DNA of 64,000 bases from Streptomyces clavifer (GTDB taxonomy: Bacteria > Actinomycetota > Actinomycetes > Streptomycetales > Streptomycetaceae): positions 558,001 through 622,000 of the forward strand of contig BMWJ01000001.1 of assembly GCA_014651175.1 (NCBI GenBank), read 5' to 3'. The translations under genes were made by a program, and so were the position numbers. Under the pieces are notes generated by a model. It ran no database searches, was not told the DNA's origin, and worked only from the letters and a program-made list of their open reading frames with translations. Below, in pieces: positions 16,696-26,170 of this stretch. How positions within the stretch are numbered: the first letter of the stretch is position 1; every line of letters begins with the position of its first letter.

Positions 16696-18330
16696 TCAGT
16701 GGCCGCCCGGGGCGCCCACCGTGGCCGGCGGGAGCTTCTCCTGGACGCCGGGGTCGCCCACGTCCGCCGTGTAGTCGGACGGAGACGTCTCGTCGATGCC
16801 TGCCGGTGCCTTCAGCGCGTTGAGGACGAACGTCAGGACGACGACCACGACGACGTTGAGCACGAACGCGGTGAGACCGATGTAGCCGATCTCGCCGATA
16901 CCGGGGATCTCCTTCGACGATCCGCCGAAGTGCTTCTGGGTGGGGCTCGCGACGCCGTACGCGGCCACGGTGCCGTACAGCATGCCGACCGCCCAGCCCG
17001 CGATCAGGGCCCAGCGGTGGAACCAGCGGGTGAACAGGCCGCCGACCAGGGCCGGCATCGTCTGGAGGATCCAGATCCCGCCGAGCAGCTGGAAGTTGAT
17101 CGCGACCGTCTTGTCCATGGTGAGGACGAAGGCGAGCGCTCCGACCTTGACGAAGAGCGAGACCAGCTTGGAGACCTTGGTCTCCTGGGCGGGTGTGGCG
17201 TCGGGTTTGATGAAGTCCTTGTAAATGTTACGGGTGAAGAGGTTTGCCGCCGCGATCGACATGATCGCCGCAGGCACCAGTGCGCCGATTCCGATGGCGG
17301 CGAATGCCACACCGGCGAACCAGGCGGGGAACATGTTCTCGAACAGCTGCGGAATGGCCAACTGGCCGTTGTCCACCTTCACCCCGGCCGCGATCGCCAT
17401 GAATCCGAGCAGGGCCAGCAGGCCCAGCATCAGCGAATAGAGCGGCAGGATCGTGGTGTTGCGCCGGATCACCTCACGGCTGCGGCTGGAGAGCGTCGCC
17501 GTGATGGAGTGCGGGTACATGAAGAGCGCGAGCGCCGAACCCAGCGCCAGGGTGGCATATCCCCACTGGCCCATCTCGCCCGGGACGAGACCCGATACGG
17601 GCTTTCCCGCAGCCTCGTTCTTGGCCGAGAACGCCTCACCGGCCTTGGCGAAGATGTCGTCGAAGCCGCCGAGCTTGATCGGGATGTAGATGATCGCCAC
17701 CGCGATGACCAGATAGATCAGGCCATCCTTGACGAACGCGATCAGCGCGGGCGCGCGGAGCCCCGACGAGTAGGTGTACGCGGCGAGCACGGCGAACGCG
17801 ATCAGCAGCGGCAGGTCCTTGATGAACCAGTGCGTGGTCTCGCCGCCGCCGACGCCCATCACGTCCAGCACGGCCTGGATGCCGACCAGCTGGAGCGCGA
17901 TGTAGGGCATCGTGGCGAGGATGCCGGTGACGGCGACCGCCAGCGAGAGCCCCTTCGAGCCGAAGCGGCCGCGGACGAAGTCCGAGGTGGTGACGTACCC
18001 GTGCTTGTGCGAGACGGACCACAGGCGGGGGAGGAAGGTGAAGATCAGCGGGTAGACGAGAATCGTGTAGGGGACGGCGAAGAAGCCGGCCGCGCCCGCC
18101 GCGTAGATCGCCGCGGGGACCGCGACGAAGGTGTACGCCGTGTAGAGGTCGCCGCCGAGCAGGAACCAGGTGACCCAGGTACCGAACGACCGGCCGCCCA
18201 GGCCCCATTCGTCCAGGCTGGCCTCGTTCTCGGCCTTGCGCCAGCGCGCCGCCATGAATCCGATGACCGTGACGGCCACGAAGAAGAAGATGAATACGGC
18301 GAGTGCCACGCCGTTCACGCCGTCCTTCAT
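16696..18330 (-). CDS. Sodium:solute symporter, MctP-like monocarboxylate permease
   Basis: 544 residues with about 13 membrane helices, typical of the SSS family. Characteristic stretches are DEWGLGGRSFGTWVTWFLLGG near residue 40 and TTSDFVRGRFG near 115, together with the long conserved helix pairs. The pattern best fits the MctP-type monocarboxylate (lactate, pyruvate, propionate) permeases, whose genes usually sit beside a DUF3311 gene as here. The substrate is inferred from family only. Start ATG 18330 overlaps the DUF3311 stop by ATGA, so expression is coupled. Confidence 0.85.
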   Translation of the reverse strand: MKDGVNGVALAVFIFFFVAVTVIGFMAARWRKAENEASLDEWGLGGRSFGTWVTWFLLGGDLYTAYTFVAVPAAIYAAGAAGFFAVPYTILVYPLIFTFLPRLWSVSHKHGYVTTSDFVRGRFGSKGLSLAVAVTGILATMPYIALQLVGIQAVLDVMGVGGGETTHWFIKDLPLLIAFAVLAAYTYSSGLRAPALIAFVKDGLIYLVIAVAIIYIPIKLGGFDDIFAKAGEAFSAKNEAAGKPVSGLVPGEMGQWGYATLALGSALALFMYPHSITATLSSRSREVIRRNTTILPLYSLMLGLLALLGFMAIAAGVKVDNGQLAIPQLFENMFPAWFAGVAFAAIGIGALVPAAIMSIAAANLFTRNIYKDFIKPDATPAQETKVSKLVSLFVKVGALAFVLTMDKTVAINFQLLGGIWILQTMPALVGGLFTRWFHRWALIAGWAVGMLYGTVAAYGVASPTQKHFGGSSKEIPGIGEIGYIGLTAFVLNVVVVVVLTFVLNALKAPAGIDETSPSDYTADVGDPGVQEKLPPATVGAPGGH

Positions 18331-18581
18331 GCCGACGCACCCCCCTTGCGGGCGCGCTGGTCACGCTGCCACAGCACGTACGCGACCATGGTGAGTGCGG
18401 TCGAGAGGAGCACCCAGAGCATTTGGTACCAATAGAAGAACGGGATACCGATAAAGGTCGGTTCAACCCTCGCGTACGAACTCACCCAGAGCATCGCGAC
18501 GAACGGTGCGATCAGACAGAGTGCGATGACCACCCTCGCTGGTGTCACTGTCGGCGGTTTCACTTCGGTATCTTCTGACAT
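18327..18581 (-). CDS. DUF3311 small membrane protein, symporter partner
   Basis: 84 residues with two predicted membrane helices (about 20-36 and 47-68). The motif PFFYWYQMLWV between and into the second helix is the DUF3311 hallmark. It is encoded immediately upstream of, and overlapping, the sodium:solute symporter; in many bacteria this pair is invariant and the small protein is presumed an accessory subunit. The role is inferred from this linkage. Confidence 0.85.
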   Translation of the reverse strand: MSEDTEVKPPTVTPARVVIALCLIAPFVAMLWVSSYARVEPTFIGIPFFYWYQMLWVLLSTALTMVAYVLWQRDQRARKGGASA

Positions 18582-18704
18582 GTGGCGACTCCGTCCCCTC
18601 GCTGATCACCTGTAGTAATGCGCAGGAAATCTAAGCGCGAGAAACGGGCAGCGTCACCCCCCGTCCGCATTGCGGTCCTGCAACGGTCCGGCGTCGCCCG
18701 AAAT

Positions 18705-18738
18705 GACTGATCCCCCTGCGGGCGCAAGGGGATCGGTC
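18705..18738 (-). terminator. Terminator of dasR
   Basis: 11-bp stem with one G-U pair (GACTGATCCCC 18705-18715 with GGGGATCGGTC 18728-18738), 11 bases after the dasR stop. Confidence 0.7.
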
Positions 18739-18749
18739 CTACGTGACGG

Positions 18750-19619
<870 letters not shown>

Positions 19620-19666
19620 TTAGATGTCGGTCCTATAACGGACGCGAGTGCACTTCTTATACACCC

Positions 19667-19695
19667 TTGACACCCCTAAAGGTCTAGGCCAAGCT
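19667..19695 (+). promoter_or_regulatory. dasA promoter
   Basis: TTGACA (19667-19672), 17-base spacer, CAAGCT (19690-19695). A dre-like site lies in the spacer and a better dre lies over the expected start point near 19702. Confidence 0.6.
19680..19691. promoter_or_regulatory. dre-like DasR site 1
   Basis: AGGTCTAGGCCA matches the palindromic core TGGTCTAGACCA at 10 of 12 positions and lies inside the dasA promoter spacer. Confidence 0.55.
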
Positions 19696-19701
19696 CCCGG
19701 T

Positions 19702-19717
19702 ACTGGTCTAAACCATT
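19702..19717. promoter_or_regulatory. dre DasR site 2
   Basis: ACTGGTCTAAACCATT matches the dre core TGGTCTAGACCA at 11 of 12 positions, at the probable dasA transcription start. Confidence 0.85.
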
Positions 19718-19806
19718 AAAGACCAGGTCCCAGCCCCACAGGCAGTACTGGTCGTACATTTCCGCGGTGGGCGGGGGGTTGCTGGTATCCCTGAGGAGGG
19801 TGTGGC

Positions 19807-21105
19807 ATGAAGCGCAAGCTCATAGCGGCAGTAGGCGTCGCAGCGATGATGACCGGTATCGCGGCGTGTGGTGGGGACAGTGGTGACAACGCTTCGAAGG
19901 ACCCGAAGGACCGTACCGAGAGCCTGACGGTCTGGCTCATGGTCGACGCGCAGAGCACCTGGCCGGAGCTGGTCAAGGACGTCAACGCGCAGTTCAAGAA
20001 GAAGTACCCGAAGGTCAAGGTCGACGTCCAGTACCAGCAGTGGGCGGACAAGACCAAGAAGCTCGACACCGCGCTCGGTGGTGACAAGTTCCCGGACGTC
20101 GTCGAGCTCGGCAACACCGAGACGATGCAGTACATCCTCAACGGCGCGCTCGCCGAGATCGACCCCGCGAAGTACGACAACTCGGACACCTGGATCAAGG
20201 GTCTGAAGGACACCTGTACGTTCGAGGGCAAGCAGTTCTGCGTGCCTTACTACGCAGGCGCCCGTGTCGCCCTCTACAACAAGGACATGTTCAAGAAGGG
20301 CACCGGCAGCGACGCGCTTCCGGAGACCGAGGCCGAGATGCTCACGGCGCTCGACAAGGTCTCGGCCGAGTACAACAAGAAGGACAAGCGCTTCTCGTCC
20401 CTCTACCTGCCGGGCCGTTACTGGTACGCGGCCATGTCCTACGTCGCGGGCTACGGCGGCTCCATCGCCGAGTACGACGAGGGCGCGAAGGAGTGGAAGG
20501 GCAACCTCTCCTCCGCCGAGTCCCAGAAGGGCATCGAGCACTTCGTCAACCTGGTCAAGAAGTACAACAAGGCCGACCTGACGAAGGACGAGCAGGACCA
20601 CGCCAACGTCATGGCCAACGAGAAGGCGGCCCTGATCTACGGCAACGGCTGGGAGGCCGGCTCGGTCGTCGACGGTGCCAACAACGGCAACCCGAAGCTC
20701 GAGGGCAAGATCGGCACGGCCGGCATGCCCGGCCCGAACGGCAAGGCCCTCCCCTCCTTCATCGGCGGCTCGGACCTCGCGGTGACCGCGAAGTCCAAGG
20801 TCACCGACCTGGGCGAGGAGTGGGTCTCGCTCTTCACCAGCGAGAAGTCGCAGGAGGTGCTCACCTCCAAGAACATCCTCCCGAACAACGAGAAGCAGCT
20901 CGAGCCGCTGAAGGCGAAGCCCGAGACGGCCGCCGTCGCCAACGCGGTGCCGGACGCCTGGTTCACGCCGATCGCGCCGGGCTGGACCTCCATCGAGAAG
21001 GAGGAGGTCCTGGAGAACATGCTCCTCGAGATCCTCAAGGGCACCTCGGTGGCCGACGCCGCCAAGACGGCCGACGAGAAGATCAACGAGCTCATCAACA
21101 AGTAG
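19807..21105 (+). CDS. dasA: DasA, chitobiose-binding lipoprotein of the ABC importer
   Basis: 432 residues. Lipoprotein signal peptide with lipobox GIAAC at residues 18-22 (MKRKLIAAVGVAAMMTGIAAC), so the mature protein is anchored outside the membrane. The remainder is a family 1 solute-binding protein (LTVWLMVDAQSTWPELV; DKFPDVVELGNTETMQY; YYAGARVALYNKDMF). In S. coelicolor DasA binds N,N'-diacetylchitobiose and affects development. GAGGAGGG lies about 7 bases before the ATG. It is first in the dasABC-dasD operon and is followed by a strong hairpin that probably lets it be made in excess over the permeases. Confidence 0.95.
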   Translation: MKRKLIAAVGVAAMMTGIAACGGDSGDNASKDPKDRTESLTVWLMVDAQSTWPELVKDVNAQFKKKYPKVKVDVQYQQWADKTKKLDTALGGDKFPDVVELGNTETMQYILNGALAEIDPAKYDNSDTWIKGLKDTCTFEGKQFCVPYYAGARVALYNKDMFKKGTGSDALPETEAEMLTALDKVSAEYNKKDKRFSSLYLPGRYWYAAMSYVAGYGGSIAEYDEGAKEWKGNLSSAESQKGIEHFVNLVKKYNKADLTKDEQDHANVMANEKAALIYGNGWEAGSVVDGANNGNPKLEGKIGTAGMPGPNGKALPSFIGGSDLAVTAKSKVTDLGEEWVSLFTSEKSQEVLTSKNILPNNEKQLEPLKAKPETAAVANAVPDAWFTPIAPGWTSIEKEEVLENMLLEILKGTSVADAAKTADEKINELINK

Positions 21106-21127
21106 TCCCGAGCCTTCGGCTCTCCAG

Positions 21128-21157
21128 GCGGGGGCCCGGCGAAATCCGGGCCCCCGC
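21128..21157 (+). terminator. Intra-operon hairpin between dasA and dasB
   Basis: Perfect 12-bp stem GCGGGGGCCCGG / CCGGGCCCCCGC with a 6-base loop, followed by CCCCTTTTC. Probably a partial terminator or 3'-stabilising stem setting the ratio of binding protein to permease. Confidence 0.8.
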
Positions 21158-21230
21158 CCCCTTTTCTTAGGTTGAGAACGCCGTGATTCCCGGGTGCAGA
21201 TCCCCGGAATCCCGATGGAAGGTCAGTCAC

Positions 21231-22247
21231 GTGACTGCTGCCGACACCCAGGCCGCCGGTCCACCGGTCCCCGTACCGCGTGTCCCGGAGAAGACCGGGA
21301 CCTCGCCCTCCAAGCAGGAAACCGCCGGGCCACGCCCGAAGAAGCGGCGGAAGAAGGGGGAGCTCCTCCCCTACTTCCTGATCCTGCCGGCGATCCTGGC
21401 GATCGCCGCCGTCTACGTCTACCCGCTGATCAAGACCGTGATCATGTCCTTCCAGGACCTGGGGCGGGCGGCTCTCTGGGGCAACGGCGAGACCCCCTGG
21501 GTCGGCTTCGAGCAGTTCACCAACATCCTCGGCGACCCGGAGTTCTGGTCGGTCGTCGGACGGACCGTCGTCTTCATGACCGTCTGCGTCGTGCTGACCA
21601 TGGGCATCGGCCTGCTGATCGCCCTCATGATGCTGAGGCTGTCCACCTGGGTGCGGCTCGTCCTCACCGTGGCGCTGATCGCCGCCTGGTCCATGCCGCT
21701 CATGGTCGCCGCGTCGGTCTTCCGATGGCTCTCCGACTCCGACTACGGTCTGATCAACACCCTGCTCGCCGACCTCACCGGCAACGAGGACAGGTGGCTC
21801 GGCCACAACTGGTTCCTCAACCCCTGGCAGGGCTTCGGCATCATCACGCTCCTGGTCGTCTGGGGGGCCATCCCGTTCGTCGTGATCACGATGTACGCCG
21901 CCCTCACCCAGGTCCCCAAGGAGCTGGAGGAGGCGGCGTCCCTCGACGGTGCCTCCGCCTTCGGCGTCTACCGCTTCGTGACCTGGCCCGTCATCAAGCC
22001 GGTCTTCACGATGGTCGCCACACTCTCGGTCATCTGGGACTTCAACGTCTTCGGCCAGATCTGGCTGCTGCGCGGCAACAAGCCCGAGCCCGACTACGAG
22101 ACCCTCGGCCTCTACTCCTTCTCCAAGGCCTTCGAGTCCACTTCCTTCAGCCAGGGCAGTGCGATCGCTCTGATCACCGTCCTGATGCTCTCCGGTGTCG
22201 CCGTGTACTACCTGCGCCAGCTGATCAAGACGGGAGAGGTCGAATGA
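21231..22247 (+). CDS. dasB: DasB, ABC sugar permease
   Basis: 338 residues from GTG 21231 (MTAADTQAAG); GGAAGG is 8 bases upstream. A longer frame reaches 21183 but lacks a good ribosome-binding site. After a polar, Lys-rich leader (about 1-45) there are six membrane helices. The EAA loop ELEEAASLDGASAFGVYRF (about 225-245) contacts the ATPase, which for this importer is the shared MsiK encoded elsewhere; no ATPase gene is in this operon. Overlaps dasC by ATGA. Confidence 0.94.
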   Translation: MTAADTQAAGPPVPVPRVPEKTGTSPSKQETAGPRPKKRRKKGELLPYFLILPAILAIAAVYVYPLIKTVIMSFQDLGRAALWGNGETPWVGFEQFTNILGDPEFWSVVGRTVVFMTVCVVLTMGIGLLIALMMLRLSTWVRLVLTVALIAAWSMPLMVAASVFRWLSDSDYGLINTLLADLTGNEDRWLGHNWFLNPWQGFGIITLLVVWGAIPFVVITMYAALTQVPKELEEAASLDGASAFGVYRFVTWPVIKPVFTMVATLSVIWDFNVFGQIWLLRGNKPEPDYETLGLYSFSKAFESTSFSQGSAIALITVLMLSGVAVYYLRQLIKTGEVE

Positions 22248-23116
22248 GCGCCTCCACGCCCACGAACGCGCCGGCCCAGGTCCTGAGGCCCGACCGCAAG
22301 AGGAACCGCCTCGGCTACAACATCCTGGCGCTGGTCACAGCCGCGATCATGGCCTTCCCGGTCTACTGGCTGATCGTCAGCTCGCTGCGCCCCAACCACG
22401 AGATCCGGTCGTACGACCAGACCCTGTGGCCGTCCTCCCTCACCTTCGACAACTTCGCGCGTGCGGTGAAGCAGGACAACTTCGCCACGGCGATCCAGTC
22501 GAGCCTCATCGTCTCGGTCACCGCGGTGGTCGGCGGCATGATCATCGCGACGCTCGCCGCGCTCGCCATCGGACGCTTCCGCTTCTTCGGACGCAAGGCA
22601 CTCATGATGATCATGATCCTGGTCCAGATGCTGCCGCCGACCGCGATGCTGATCCCCATCTACCTCCAGCTCAACGCCCTGGGCGGCATCGACGAGTACT
22701 GGGGACTCATCGTCGTCTACCTGGTGTCCACACTGCCCTTCGCGACCATCATGATCCGCGGGTTCGTGATCAACATCCCGGTGGAGCTCGAGGAGTCCGC
22801 GATGGTGGACGGCTGCACCCGCATGGGGGCGTTCCGCCGGGTCATCTTCCCGCTGCTCGCCCCGGGGCTCGCGGCCGCTTCCATCTTCGCCCTGGTCAAC
22901 GCGTGGAACGAGTACCTCTTCGCGTACATCCTGATCAACGACAACTCCAAGTACACGCTCAACGTCTGGCTGATGACCTTCACCACCGAGCGGGGTACGG
23001 ACTACGGCGCCCTGATGGCCGCCTCCACGCTCATCTCCATCCCTGTCGTCATCTTCTTCATGATCATCCAGGGGAAGATGGCCACGGGTCTTACCTCCGG
23101 CGCAGTGAAGGGATGA
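22244..23116 (+). CDS. dasC: DasC, ABC sugar permease
   Basis: 290 residues, six membrane helices, binding-protein-dependent permease of the CUT1 class. The EAA loop reads ELEESAMVDGCTRMGAFRRV (about 182-201). It overlaps dasB upstream and the glycosidase gene downstream (both ATGA), so dasB-dasC-dasD are translationally chained. Forms the membrane channel with DasB for chitobiose uptake. Confidence 0.95.
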   Translation: MSASTPTNAPAQVLRPDRKRNRLGYNILALVTAAIMAFPVYWLIVSSLRPNHEIRSYDQTLWPSSLTFDNFARAVKQDNFATAIQSSLIVSVTAVVGGMIIATLAALAIGRFRFFGRKALMMIMILVQMLPPTAMLIPIYLQLNALGGIDEYWGLIVVYLVSTLPFATIMIRGFVINIPVELEESAMVDGCTRMGAFRRVIFPLLAPGLAAASIFALVNAWNEYLFAYILINDNSKYTLNVWLMTFTTERGTDYGALMAASTLISIPVVIFFMIIQGKMATGLTSGAVKG

Positions 23117-24639
23117 CCCGCGCCATGACCACCCTCGTATCCACCACGGACACCGTCACGCGCGACGCGCTCGCCGTCCTCCAGCCCGGGTTCACCGGGA
23201 CGACCGCCCCCGACTGGCTGCTGCGCAGACTCGGCGAGGGCCTGGCCTCCGTCGGGCTGTTCGGCCGCAACATCGAATCGCCGGCCCAGCTGGCCGCGCT
23301 CACCGCCCAGCTGCGGGCGGTGCGGGACGACGTGCTCGTCGCGATCGACGAGGAGGGCGGCGACGTCACGCGGCTGGAGGTCCGGCACGGGTCCTCCTTC
23401 CCCGGGAACTTCGCCCTCGGCTCCGTCGACGACGTGGACCTCACCAGGGAGGTCGCCCGGGAGCTCGGCCGCAGGCTGGCCGAGTGCGGCGTCAACCTCA
23501 ACTGGGCGCCGTCCGCGGACGTCAACTCCAACCCGGGCAATCCGGTCATCGGCGTACGGTCCTTCGGTGCCGACACCGCGCTCGTCGCCCGGCACACCGC
23601 GGCCTACGTCGAGGGCCTCCAGTCCGCGGGCGTCGCCGCCTGCACCAAGCACTTCCCCGGGCACGGCGACACCGAGGTCGACTCGCACCACGCGCTGCCG
23701 CGCATCGATGTGGACCTGGACACCCTGCACGCCCGTGAGCTGGTGCCCTTCCGTGCGGCCATCGCCGCGGGTTCCCAGTGCGTGATGAGTGCACATATCC
23801 TGCTTCCCGCGCTCGACCCGGCGCGGCCCGCGACGCTGAGCCCGCAGATCCTCACCGGTCTGCTGCGCCAGGAGCTGGGCTACGAGGGGCTGATCGTCAC
23901 CGACGGCATGGAGATGGACGCCATCGCCGGCACGTACGGCATCGAGCGGGGATCGGTCCTCGCCATCGCCGCGGGTGCCGACGCCATCTGCGTCGGCGGC
24001 GGGCTGGCGGACGAGGACACCGTGCTGCGGCTGCGCGACGCGCTCGTGGAGGCGGTCCGGACCGGTGAACTGGCCGAGGAACGGCTGGCCGACGCGGCAG
24101 CACGGGTACGGGCCCTCGCGTCCTGGACGCAGCGGGCCAGGGGGGCGGCCCCGGAGCCGGGCGCGGACACGCAGGAGGGGACCGCGCCCGGCATCGGGCT
24201 CGTGGCGGCCCGCCGCGCCGTGACCGTCACGGGCCACGCCGCGCCGCTGGGCGAGCCCGCGTACGTCGCCGCCTTCACCCCGGTGGCGAACATCGCCGTC
24301 GGCGACGAGACCCCCTGGGGCGTCGCGGCCGAGCTTTCCCGGGTGCTGCCCGGCACCGGGACGGACACCTACGGCAACGGGAGCGGGGACCCCGCGGCCG
24401 AGGTGCTGAGGGCGGCGGGGGAGCGGCGCATCGTCGCGGTCGTCCGTGACGAGCACCGGCACGCGTGGATGAGCGCGGCCCTGGACGCGCTGGTGGCGGC
24501 ACGCCCCGACACGATCGTGGTCGAGATGGGGCTCTCCGAGGCGCCGCCCCGGGGAGCGCCGCACATCGCCACACACGGTGCGGCGCGTGTGTGCGGGGTC
24601 GCGGCGGCGGAGGCGATCACGGGAGCGCGTGACGCGTGA
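23113..24639 (+). CDS. dasD: Cytosolic beta-N-acetylglucosaminidase, glycoside hydrolase family 3 (DasD)
   Basis: 508 residues from ATG 23113 (an in-frame ATG at 23125 is possible). The GH3 NagZ-type barrel shows AIDEEGGDVTRL, KHFPGHGDTEVDSHHALP with the Asp-His acid/base dyad characteristic of NagZ-type enzymes, and VTDGMEMDAI carrying the nucleophile Asp. A C-terminal domain of about 170 residues follows (24100 on). No signal peptide, fitting hydrolysis of imported chitobiose to GlcNAc inside the cell. Last gene of the das operon, ended by a large terminator. Confidence 0.93.
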   Translation: MTRAMTTLVSTTDTVTRDALAVLQPGFTGTTAPDWLLRRLGEGLASVGLFGRNIESPAQLAALTAQLRAVRDDVLVAIDEEGGDVTRLEVRHGSSFPGNFALGSVDDVDLTREVARELGRRLAECGVNLNWAPSADVNSNPGNPVIGVRSFGADTALVARHTAAYVEGLQSAGVAACTKHFPGHGDTEVDSHHALPRIDVDLDTLHARELVPFRAAIAAGSQCVMSAHILLPALDPARPATLSPQILTGLLRQELGYEGLIVTDGMEMDAIAGTYGIERGSVLAIAAGADAICVGGGLADEDTVLRLRDALVEAVRTGELAEERLADAAARVRALASWTQRARGAAPEPGADTQEGTAPGIGLVAARRAVTVTGHAAPLGEPAYVAAFTPVANIAVGDETPWGVAAELSRVLPGTGTDTYGNGSGDPAAEVLRAAGERRIVAVVRDEHRHAWMSAALDALVAARPDTIVVEMGLSEAPPRGAPHIATHGAARVCGVAAAEAITGARDA

Positions 24640-24645
24640 GTGTGC

Positions 24646-24687
24646 GGGGAGGTGTGGCCGGGGCGTCCGCCCCGGCCACACCTCCCC
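24646..24687 (+). terminator. Terminator of the das operon
   Basis: 18-bp perfect stem (24646-24663 with 24670-24687), extended by one inner C-G pair, 7 bases after the dasD stop. Confidence 0.88.
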
Positions 24688-24711
24688 TTCACACGACCGG
24701 CTCGAGGTCGG

Positions 24712-24760
24712 CGACACGAAGGCCGGGCACCCCGCGGGGGGATGCCCGGCCTTCGTGTCG
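24712..24760 (-). terminator. Terminator of nagB
   Basis: 18-bp perfect stem (24712-24729 CGACACGAAGGCCGGGCA with 24743-24760), 9 bases beyond the nagB stop on the minus strand. Back to back with the das terminator. Confidence 0.85.
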
Positions 24761-24768
24761 CGGAAGTC

Positions 24769-25554
24769 CTACAGGCCCTGCCACCGCGGCTTCGCCGCAT
24801 AGGTGGCGCGGAAGTAGTCCGCGAGCTTCAGCTTCGACGCGGCGGCCTCGTCGACCACCACCGTGGCGTGCGGGTGCAGCTGCAGTGCGGACGCCGGCAC
24901 GATCGAGGCGATCGGGCCCTCGACGGTCTGGGCCACGGCGTCGGCCTTGCCCTCGCCCGTGGCCAGCAGGATCGGGTGGCGGGATTCCAGGATCGTCCCG
25001 ATCCCCTGGGTGATGACGTGGCGCGGCACCTGTTCGATGTCGTCGTCGAAGAAGCGGGCGTTGTCGACCCGGGTCTGCTCGGTCAGCGTCTTGATCCGGG
25101 TACGGGAGGCGAGCGAGGAGCACGGCTCGTTGAAGCCGATGTGTCCGTCGGTCCCGATGCCGAGCAGCTGCAGGTCCACCCCGCCGGCCTCGGCGAGCGC
25201 CTTGTCGTACGCCTCGCAGGCCGCCTGGACGTCCTCGGCGGTGCCGTCCGGGCCCATGAAGGACGCCTCGGAGAGACCGAGGGGGTCGATGACCTCGCGC
25301 AGGACCACCGACCGGTAGGACTCGGGGTGCCCGGCGGGCAGTCCGACGTACTCGTCGAGCTGGCAGATGCGGGCACGCGACGCGTCCACGGCGCCGGAGC
25401 GGACCTTCGCCGCCAGGGCCTGGTAGACGGGCAGCGGGGTCGAGCCGGTGGCAACGCCGAGCAGGGCGTCGGGCCTGCGGCTCAGCAGGGCGCCGATGGC
25501 CTCCGCGATGAGCTCGCCGCCTGCCGTGGCGTCCGGGACGATGACAACTTCCAC
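24769..25554 (-). CDS. nagB: Glucosamine-6-phosphate deaminase
   Basis: 261 residues. Converts GlcN-6-P to fructose-6-P and ammonia, the step that drains the DasR effector into glycolysis. Conserved pieces are GVATGSTPLPVY (phosphate site), QLDEYVGLP with catalytic Asp67, and LGIGTDGHIGFNEP with Asp136, His138 and Glu143. Full length for the family. A dre operator lies 31 bases upstream of the start, consistent with known DasR control of nagB. Confidence 0.96.
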   Translation of the reverse strand: MEVVIVPDATAGGELIAEAIGALLSRRPDALLGVATGSTPLPVYQALAAKVRSGAVDASRARICQLDEYVGLPAGHPESYRSVVLREVIDPLGLSEASFMGPDGTAEDVQAACEAYDKALAEAGGVDLQLLGIGTDGHIGFNEPCSSLASRTRIKTLTEQTRVDNARFFDDDIEQVPRHVITQGIGTILESRHPILLATGEGKADAVAQTVEGPIASIVPASALQLHPHATVVVDEAAASKLKLADYFRATYAAKPRWQGL

Positions 25555-25585
25555 GCTGTGCCTGCCGATCTGGAGAGTGGCGTCA

Positions 25586-25601
25586 TGTGGTATAGACCAA
25601 T
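25586..25601. promoter_or_regulatory. dre DasR site at nagB
   Basis: TGTGGTATAGACCAAT: core TGGTATAGACCA matches TGGTCTAGACCA at 11 of 12 positions, 31 bases upstream of the nagB start. Confidence 0.85.
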
Positions 25602-26013
25602 ATGGGATTCAATCTAGCAGACCGGGGCGTCGCGGGGGTGAACCGTTCGTGCGTGTGCGGCCCCTGTCGCCCCGTCGGCGGGCGCCCGGCCCGGCGGACG
25701 CGAACGCGCGGAGCCGCGGAGGCGGGGGGAGCTGCCCGGGCGGGGTCCGGCCGGTGGGAAAGGTCGCCGCGGTGACGGGAGCGGCCCCCGGAAACACCCG
25801 CGGGCCGCGGCGCCGGGACGGGACCCTCGGCCCGTCCGGCACCGCAGCCCGGAGCTACCTGGCCGGCGGTGTGCGGTGCCCCCGGCCACTGGAGGCACCG
25901 GCGCAGTCAGGGCAGAGAGCGCCGGTTGCCTCGGTCCGCTCTCCTGTGCGGGGAGAGTGGAGGTCTGTCTTGTGCATGATGCTCGTACAGAGTGATGTTC
26001 GTACAGGATGCAT
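25602..26013. other. Gene-free stretch with a 14-base direct repeat
   Basis: I see no credible gene in these 412 bases; the minus-strand frame across them lacks a start signal and family resemblance. Most is GC-rich and featureless. Two direct repeats TGATG(C/T)TCGTACAG lie at 25977-25990 and 25993-26006, spaced by 16 bases, immediately before a second dre site. Confidence 0.5.
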
Positions 26014-26029
26014 TGTGGACTAGACCAAT
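26014..26029. promoter_or_regulatory. dre-like DasR site upstream of the histidine kinase
   Basis: TGTGGACTAGACCAAT: core TGGACTAGACCA matches TGGTCTAGACCA at 11 of 12 positions. It resembles the nagB site almost letter for letter (TGTGG-N2-TAGACCAATA in both) and lies 141 bases before the kinase start. Confidence 0.65.
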
Positions 26030-26170
26030 AGTCCGTGTCCATCCTCGGTCGCCCGCATCCGGCGTGCGGCGCACCACGCGGCGTCGCCGCGGGGTCGCTC
26101 CTCCCAGTGTCACGCATGCGCGGGCCGATCGGTTCGGAACCTCACGGTATCCACAGGTACGCTCGCACAC

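Noticed and set aside
25614-26117. Minus-strand frame in the nagB-kinase gap
   Set aside because: Arg/Pro-rich shadow crossing the second dre site, without a start signal or known domain.
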